A stretch of DNA of 41,717 bases from a virus: the IMG/VR virus record IMGVR_UViG_3300044999_000013, positions 1 through 41,717 of that record; one strand, 5' to 3'. Under the pieces are notes generated by a model. The model was not told the DNA's origin. It saw only the letters and a program-made list of their open reading frames with translations, and did no database searches. Made by a program: the position numbers and the translations under genes. Position 1 is the stretch's first letter. Every line of letters starts with the position of its first letter. Positions 38,071 to 41,717 of this stretch are shown here, one piece after another.

Positions 38071-38279
38071 CGCTGTCCCTCCGGTCGTGGGGTGGCCAGG
38101 ACGGCCTTCGCCCACCGCACGCAGTACGCGTAGTGGCCGATTACCACGACGGCGCCGATGCGGCACCGTGAGCCGTCCGTGTTGTCGTAGGCGTTCCAGC
38201 CGGGCCGGAAGCGGGCAGCGACTTGGTCGGCGACGCGGTAGCGGTAGAACCTCGGTCGAATCCAGGCGCGGCGGTTCAC
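38067..38279 (-). CDS. Small basic protein
   Basis: The protein has 70 residues; GTG 38279 follows GAGGAGACC. It is basic at the start (RRAWIRPRFYRYRVADQVAA) with a hydrophobic GAVVVIGHYAYCVRWAKAVL strand-helix. It ends GQR at the same junction type as two downstream genes. Possibly DNA-binding; not recognised. Confidence 0.6.
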   Translation of the reverse strand: MNRRAWIRPRFYRYRVADQVAARFRPGWNAYDNTDGSRCRIGAVVVIGHYAYCVRWAKAVLATPRPEGQR

Positions 38280-38315
38280 TTCGGGGTCTCCTCGATCTCG
38301 GGTCGTGGGGTGGCC

Positions 38316-38720
38316 TCAACGACAAAGCACGAGCCGCCGGGTGAAATCCGTGGGGCCCGGGTGGCGGATGGTCGGCATCCGCTCGGTCACATACCGCGCC
38401 GTGTCGTCGGGAACGACGATCCCCACGAGACCATCGACCGCTGCCTTCTGCGTGGCCATCAGGTTCGAGGCGTCGCGACGCAGGTGATCCCCTGGCGCGT
38501 AGTGCAGGCCCACGGTGATGTGGTCCTGCGGTGGGATGCGGTAGATGTGCCGGGCCCGCGCCGCCACTACCTCGCGGATGGTCTTCACGTACTCGGCCCT
38601 CCGACGCCAATGCAGCCGCGCGTTGGCCGTGAGCGGAGCGTTGCCCCGCTTGCCGGCGATCACCAGCGGGACGTCGATCAACCAGCGCGTGGGGTCCGCT
38701 TCGGACAGGTGGCGGGTCAC
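38316..38720 (-). CDS. RusA-like Holliday junction resolvase
   Basis: The protein has 134 residues; GTG 38720 overlaps the previous stop. It shows the RusA layout: NARLHWRRRAEYVK near 33-46, then RRDASNLMATQKAAVDGL (Asp83, Asn86, Lys92, Asp96) and VVPDDTARYV (Asp105-Asp106). RusA proteins dimerise and cut four-way junctions. In a phage it resolves recombination or replication intermediates before packaging. Confidence 0.85.
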   Translation of the reverse strand: MTRHLSEADPTRWLIDVPLVIAGKRGNAPLTANARLHWRRRAEYVKTIREVVAARARHIYRIPPQDHITVGLHYAPGDHLRRDASNLMATQKAAVDGLVGIVVPDDTARYVTERMPTIRHPGPTDFTRRLVLCR

Positions 38721-39358
38721 GGCCGGGCTGCCAGGGGCACCAGCATCAACGCGGTGCGTAGCTGCTCGTCGAGTTGCCGCACCGCAGCCGCGCCATCCTG
38801 CTCGGCCATGTCCCGCAGGATCGGCAAGCCGGTGTCGATCGACCCCATCACCTCGTCACGGGTCGCTGGACGGCCGTGCGCGAACCAGAGCGTCTCCAGT
38901 GGATCGCCGAGATGGAACAGCACACCTCCATCAGCCGGAACGATCCGGTAGTCGCGTGTCGACCACACCAGAGCGACACCCGGATTGCGGGGGATGCTGA
39001 TCCCGGCCGGCACGGCGGCATCCTCGGGAAGGTGCCGTTCGCGCCGTCGCATCGCGGGGTTGGCCAGGAACGGGCAGCGCTGGGCCGAGTAGATCGCACA
39101 GTCCCGGTGCGCCGGCGGCTCGGCGGACACCCGGTTGACTGCGCACATCGGGCCGATGACGAACGAGACGTTGCGTCCTCGGTGCTCGCCGCAGATCCAG
39201 CACAGATCGAACCGGACGGCGTCGCGAAGTTTGCGGCCGTCGGCGATGCGGAACTCCGGCTTCCCGTCGATCCACTCGACGAACCACGGGACCGGGTAAC
39301 CGCGATCGACTGGCAGTCGACCGATCCGCTCGGGCATCGAAATCTGCGACGTGCTCAC
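38717..39358 (-). CDS. Conserved actinophage Cys-rich protein
   Basis: The protein has 213 residues. GTG 39358 is favoured by its overlap with the previous stop. Near the N-terminus CWICGEHRGRNVSFVIGPMC is followed by AVNRVSAEPPAHRDCAIYSA and CPFLANPAMRRRE, a long conserved stretch I know as a hypothetical protein family of actinobacteria and their phages. The Cys pairs probably bind zinc. The remainder has helix-strand alternation (LETLWFAHGRPATRDEVMGS). Function unknown. Confidence 0.75.
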   Translation of the reverse strand: MSTSQISMPERIGRLPVDRGYPVPWFVEWIDGKPEFRIADGRKLRDAVRFDLCWICGEHRGRNVSFVIGPMCAVNRVSAEPPAHRDCAIYSAQRCPFLANPAMRRRERHLPEDAAVPAGISIPRNPGVALVWSTRDYRIVPADGGVLFHLGDPLETLWFAHGRPATRDEVMGSIDTGLPILRDMAEQDGAAAVRQLDEQLRTALMLVPLAARP

Positions 39359-39564
39359 TCCTGGCCTCCTTCGCCGCTGCTGGTCGGATGCCAGCGGCAC
39401 GACCGTCCGTCCGAGATCGCCAGACCGAGCAGCCAGTGGGCCACCTGGACGCGGAAGCAGTCCGGGCAGGGCGAGGGCCGGGCCAGGTGCTGGCCAGCGG
39501 GACACGGGGCGGACGGGTCGACGTGGTCACGGCTCAGTCCTCCCCGCAGTAACAGGCGTCGCAC
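39355..39564 (-). CDS. Small Cys-rich protein with uncertain start
   Basis: The reliable part (CPAGQHLARPSPCPDCFRVQ to SGEGGQE) is in a frame whose nearest start upstream is GTG 39564, overlapping the previous gene by 31 bases. GTG 39530 lies in a better place but one base out of frame (VTTSTRPP). A CTG after GGAGGA at about 39537 is another option. The gene may thus carry a small frame error at its start. It probably binds zinc. Confidence 0.5.
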   Translation of the reverse strand: MRRLLLRGGLSRDHVDPSAPCPAGQHLARPSPCPDCFRVQVAHWLLGLAISDGRSCRWHPTSSGEGGQE

Positions 39565-39737
39565 ACCGTGCAGACCCCACAGCCGGTACACCGCGAGCTT
39601 TCGAGGTCACCGCAGGGCAGGAACTTGCCGCTCTCGTCGGTCTCGTACCGGCCCTGCGGGCACGGCTGGATCAGCGACGCTTTGCAGTGGTCAGCCGTCA
39701 GGCAACCAAGCGGACAGCCGGTTTCCGTGGTGGTCAC
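39534..39737 (-). CDS. Cys-rich small protein
   Basis: The protein has 67 residues from GTG 39737, overlapping the previous stop. It contains ten Cys residues, the last six in SRCTGCGVCTVCDACYCGED, which could hold two zinc ions. It is one of a group of Cys-rich small proteins in this region. Function unknown. Confidence 0.6.
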   Translation of the reverse strand: MTTTETGCPLGCLTADHCKASLIQPCPQGRYETDESGKFLPCGDLESSRCTGCGVCTVCDACYCGED

Positions 39738-40027
39738 AGCCGGACACCGCCGTCGATGTTGCCGGCCTGGATCACGGTGCCCGTCACGTGCCCGGTGACG
39801 TGGGTCGGCACGTGGTCGAACGCCGTCGAGATCGCGGTGCGGATCCGGTGCACCGCAGCGGCCATGAGGTCCGAGCGGTCGAGCTCATCGCAGGCGTGCA
39901 GCACGTAGCGCAGCGCAACGAACGCCGCCGGGGCCATGTGCTCGCGGTCGTCGTTGAGGTCCCCGCGGTCGAAGTCGGTTTCGGCCGCGTAGTCGTTGAC
40001 CTTGGCGTGGATCGATTGGGTGGTCAT
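39734..40027 (-). CDS. Small early protein ending in a QAGxIxGGV-type tail
   Basis: The protein has 97 residues from ATG 40027 (GGAGACGACATGACC junction). A helical domain (about 1-70, DREHMAPAAFVALRYVLHAC) is followed by a tail, VTGHVTGTVIQAGNIDGGVR, that resembles the V-x-G-x-V-x-QA-x-x-I-x-GGV motif I recall in many Streptomyces proteins, often those with immunity or NTPase architectures. The tail may be a protein-interaction peptide; the link is inference. It overlaps neighbours on both ends. Confidence 0.6.
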   Translation of the reverse strand: MTTQSIHAKVNDYAAETDFDRGDLNDDREHMAPAAFVALRYVLHACDELDRSDLMAAAVHRIRTAISTAFDHVPTHVTGHVTGTVIQAGNIDGGVRL

Positions 40028-40245
40028 GTCGTCTCCTGGGCGTCGAGGATCTTGCATTCGCTGAACGGGAAGAGGCACGCACAACAGCGCCAGTGGGTGA
40101 GCCCGCACGGCTCGGGGCACGGCTCGTCGTCACGGAAGTGGTTGCCGTGGTGCGCGCACGGGGTCAGCACGGCGTCGGCGAATGCCTGCGGGTCCGGGTG
40201 TCCGCACAGGGCTCCGACCTCGCCGAGCACGTCTCGCTGGGTCAT
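40024..40245 (-). CDS. Small Cys/His-rich early protein
   Basis: The protein has 73 residues from ATG 40245 in the same junction sequence as the gene above. CAHHGNHFRDDEPCPEPCGL and HWRCCACLFPFSEC together hold Cys and His residues in the pattern of a double zinc knuckle. No family recognised. Confidence 0.6.
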   Translation of the reverse strand: MTQRDVLGEVGALCGHPDPQAFADAVLTPCAHHGNHFRDDEPCPEPCGLTHWRCCACLFPFSECKILDAQETT

Positions 40246-40463
40246 GTCGTCTCCGTTCGGGCGTGGACTGCTTCGGCTGGCCAGGGGATGCGATCGGTGC
40301 CGTCGTCGTAGCGCGGGATCTCGACCCACACCACCGGGAAGTCGTGGACCTTCCGGCCGTCGCGGAACCTTCCCTCGACATCGGACCGAGCGATCGCGGC
40401 ATGCTTGTTGCCGTCGACATCGATCACGATGACCGGCTGGCCGTCGGTGTAGCGCTCGGTCAC
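40242..40463 (-). CDS. Small beta-barrel-like early protein
   Basis: The protein has 73 residues; GTG 40463 follows GGAGGACCA and overlaps the previous stop. A strand-rich chain (GQPVIVIDVDGNKHAAIARS, VHDFPVVWVEIP) suggests an SH3-like fold. It ends ETT at a repeated junction. Function unknown. Confidence 0.6.
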   Translation of the reverse strand: MTERYTDGQPVIVIDVDGNKHAAIARSDVEGRFRDGRKVHDFPVVWVEIPRYDDGTDRIPWPAEAVHARTETT

Positions 40464-40666
40464 TGGTCCTCCGTTCGGGCGGCTTGGGCGGCAGCGAGGC
40501 GCTGCCAGTGGCTGATCCGGTTGTGCAGGTGCCGACCAGTGAGCGGGTTCGTGCAATACGCGTCCCGGGGCGCCTGGCACAGCGGGCACTGGACGGCGAG
40601 GGACTCGTCCTGCGCTGCCAGGTCCTCGGCTACCGGGGCGGTGACGGAATGCAGGCGGCGGGTCAC
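40460..40666 (-). CDS. Phage zinc-finger protein (CPxC...C...H)
   Basis: The protein has 68 residues; GTG 40666 follows GGAGGTGACC. CPLCQAPRDAYCTNPLTGRH then NRISHWQRLAAA matches the short mobile zinc finger often found in actinophage proteins (CPxCxAxPxxxC...GxxxHxxR). It precedes the replication-type gene. It may bind nucleic acid or a partner; no activity can be stated. Confidence 0.65.
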   Translation of the reverse strand: MTRRLHSVTAPVAEDLAAQDESLAVQCPLCQAPRDAYCTNPLTGRHLHNRISHWQRLAAAQAARTEDQ

Positions 40667-40669
40667 GGG

Positions 40670-41398
40670 TCACCTCCGGGTGGTCGGGGATCGGGAACGG
40701 CTGCGACGACGAGAGCCAGGACGCGGCGGAGATCGTTGTGAGTTGTCCACACTCGACTCGCTGCCCTCTGGTGGTTGCGTATGGAGTTCGGAAGGTTGGG
40801 TCGTCTGTGGGTGGTTGGTTATGTGGTTGGTAGTTGGAAATGCAGGGCTTCCGGTCAATCGCTGAAAACTTCCGGTCAATCGATCCGGCGCGTCGCCGAT
40901 TTCATGATCGTCCGGCGCGCGGCCATTGGATTGAGCGGAAGCTAGGGTTTCCAGTGGATCGGTGCCGTCCCCCGAGTTATCCACAGGGGAATCGACCGAT
41001 TGACTGGAAACCTGGGCTTCCGGTCGTTCCGGCAATCCGTTCGGCCCGAGCAACACGTGCCGATCCAGCAGATCGGTCGGGATCGTCAGTCGGTAGTCGG
41101 CCGCCCTGCCCGACCGACCACGGCCGCCGCCGCGCGTCATCTGCTCCAGCAACCCCCAGTCCCGGCACAGCGACCGCAACGCGTTGGCCGCGGTGCGCTC
41201 GCTGCGACCGATCGCCGCCGCCAGCAACTCCAGGCCCGGCCGCACCCGCGAACCGTCCGCGTCGGCCCACGTGGCCAGGAGCAGTGCCACGAGCTTGTGC
41301 TGTGGAGGCATGACGATCCGGCGAACAAGCCGCTCCCACTCGAAGCGGCCGATCGGCATCAGGACCGCATCGCGCGGCAGGTCGAGCACGTGGGTCAA
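40670..41398 (-). CDS. Winged-helix replication initiator-like protein
   Basis: The protein has 242 residues. TTG 41398 is preferred because GGGAGG lies seven bases upstream and the codon overlaps the previous stop (TTGA); GTG 41389 would have no site. Residues about 15-110 form a winged-helix/HTH domain of the phage replication-protein type: MPPQHKLVALLLATWADADG, LELLAAAIGRSERTAANALR, then DYRLTIPTD. The C-terminal half is low in complexity and encodes VDNS twice and RLTGS repeats because its DNA carries DnaA boxes and iterons. It would load replication at this internal origin, as lambda O does; this role is inference. Confidence 0.7.
   Translation of the reverse strand: MTHVLDLPRDAVLMPIGRFEWERLVRRIVMPPQHKLVALLLATWADADGSRVRPGLELLAAAIGRSERTAANALRSLCRDWGLLEQMTRGGGRGRSGRAADYRLTIPTDLLDRHVLLGPNGLPERPEAQVSSQSVDSPVDNSGDGTDPLETLASAQSNGRAPDDHEIGDAPDRLTGSFQRLTGSPAFPTTNHITNHPQTTQPSELHTQPPEGSESSVDNSQRSPPRPGSRRRSRSRSPTTRR
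40743..41039. other. Predicted replication origin (DnaA boxes and iterons)
   Basis: DnaA boxes TTGTCCACA (40743-40751) and TTATCCACA (40977-40985) match actinobacterial and general consensus. CTTCCGGTCAATCG occurs at 40848-40861 and 40869-40882, exactly 21 bp apart. Inverted variants lie at 40928-40941 and 40997-41010 (two mismatches each), a weaker copy at 40948-40961, and a partial one near 41017. A GC-poor stretch lies at 40801-40845. All are inside the coding sequence of the replication-type gene. Confidence 0.65.
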
Positions 41399-41664
41399 GA
41401 GGTCGCCTCCCGTCCAACACGGCGTGCCGTCAGCGCCTTCCGCTGGTGTCGGTCCAGGCCGCCCCAGATCCCCCACGGCTCATCAGCGGCCAGCGCGTAC
41501 CGCAGGCACTGAAGAGCGACCGGACACCGGCCGCACACCGCCTTGGCCGCATCGGTCTCGTTGGCTTCGGTGCGCGTGTGGGCGAACCAGCGGTCCTTGT
41601 CCGGCTCCGTCCGGCAGGCCCCGAACTGCTTCCACTCCTCCGACTGGCGGACCGGGCGCGGCAC
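41395..41664 (-). CDS. WhiB-family protein
   Basis: The protein has 89 residues from GTG 41664; an earlier start outside the window cannot be excluded. It has the four Cys ligands of the WhiB iron-sulfur cluster, Cys17, Cys44, Cys47 and Cys53 (CGRCPVALQC), then the GIWGG turn at 65-69 and a basic C-terminus (RRVGREA). WhiB-like proteins bind sigma factors and DNA to alter transcription in actinobacteria, and phage copies can repress host genes. It couples to the replication-type gene by a TTGA overlap. Confidence 0.9.
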   Translation of the reverse strand: MPRPVRQSEEWKQFGACRTEPDKDRWFAHTRTEANETDAAKAVCGRCPVALQCLRYALAADEPWGIWGGLDRHQRKALTARRVGREATS

Positions 41665-41717
41665 GCTCGGCTTGGGGTCGGTCCGCGGCCGACGGCGAGC
41701 CGCCCGGGCGCGGAGGG

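Noticed and set aside
37255-38610. A 451-residue open frame on the - strand
   Set aside because: It spans the ends or middles of several genes in one frame and contains long Arg/Ser-rich stretches typical of non-coding frames in high-GC DNA. Separate genes with ribosome-binding sites and stop/start overlaps explain the region better.
38774-40432. A 552-residue + strand open frame over the early genes
   Set aside because: Long frames arise by chance opposite GC-rich genes. The composition is non-protein-like, and the other strand shows tightly coupled small genes with zinc motifs.

Overview
This window is most of a temperate actinobacteriophage genome, or a prophage, of siphovirus type with an HK97-fold capsid. 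The host points to a high-GC, probably filamentous actinomycete: there is a DUF397/DUF5753-XRE regulator pair, a WhiB-like protein, abundant GTG starts, strong GC bias and an actinobacterial DnaA box (TTGTCCACA). No integrase, recombinase, DNA polymerase or unambiguous attachment site is visible. The sequence alone therefore does not say whether this is an integrated prophage or a free phage, and genes probably continue past the right edge.

Layout. (1) 161-1603 (+): four small genes for membrane or exported proteins behind a palindromic operator-like site. (2) 1658-2688 (-): a DUF397 protein and an XRE/DUF5753 regulator, with TGTCACGTGAC-type palindromes in the divergent control region. (3) 2808-5231 (+): a tightly overlapping run of small, mostly unknown genes ending at a strong bidirectional terminator (5242-5283). 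(4) 5326-10279 (-): lysis and accessory cassette with a holin-like protein, GH25 endolysin, DUF3307 membrane protein, papain-like protein, several small membrane/coiled-coil proteins and a phospholipase D-like protein. (5) 10366-10599 (+): one small exported-protein gene in the opposite orientation inside the late genes, a moron. (6) 10600-20669 (-): tail module with minor tail proteins, distal tail protein, tape measure with a lytic-transglycosylase domain, frameshifted tail-assembly chaperones, a gp10-like protein and the major tail protein. (7) 20671-31023 (-): head module with connectors, an Arg/Pro-rich repeat protein, accessory head proteins, capsid, protease, portal and terminases, followed by a repeat-rich non-coding stretch that may hold the packaging site. 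(8) 31311-41664 (-): early/accessory region with an HNH endonuclease, a glycosyltransferase-like protein, a permuted papain/NlpC-like protein, many small Cys-rich proteins, a RusA-like resolvase, a winged-helix replication-type protein with a probable origin inside its gene, and a WhiB-like protein.

Minus-strand genes are packed end to end, usually with TGATG, GTGA or ATGA start/stop overlaps, so the late genes look like one long right-to-left operon broken by hairpins around the capsid gene. Terminase would load DNA near 31 kb. The portal, protease and capsid proteins build the head, connectors join it to the tail tube, the tape-measure transglycosylase helps open the peptidoglycan at entry, and holin plus endolysin release progeny.

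The most unusual points are: an iteron/DnaA-box origin embedded in a coding sequence; a 480-residue Arg/Pro repeat protein in the head operon; recurring short junction sequences that encode both the end of one early gene and the start of the next; a set of apparent single-base frame breaks confined to the early region; and a + strand moron that shares its leader with the first gene of the window.
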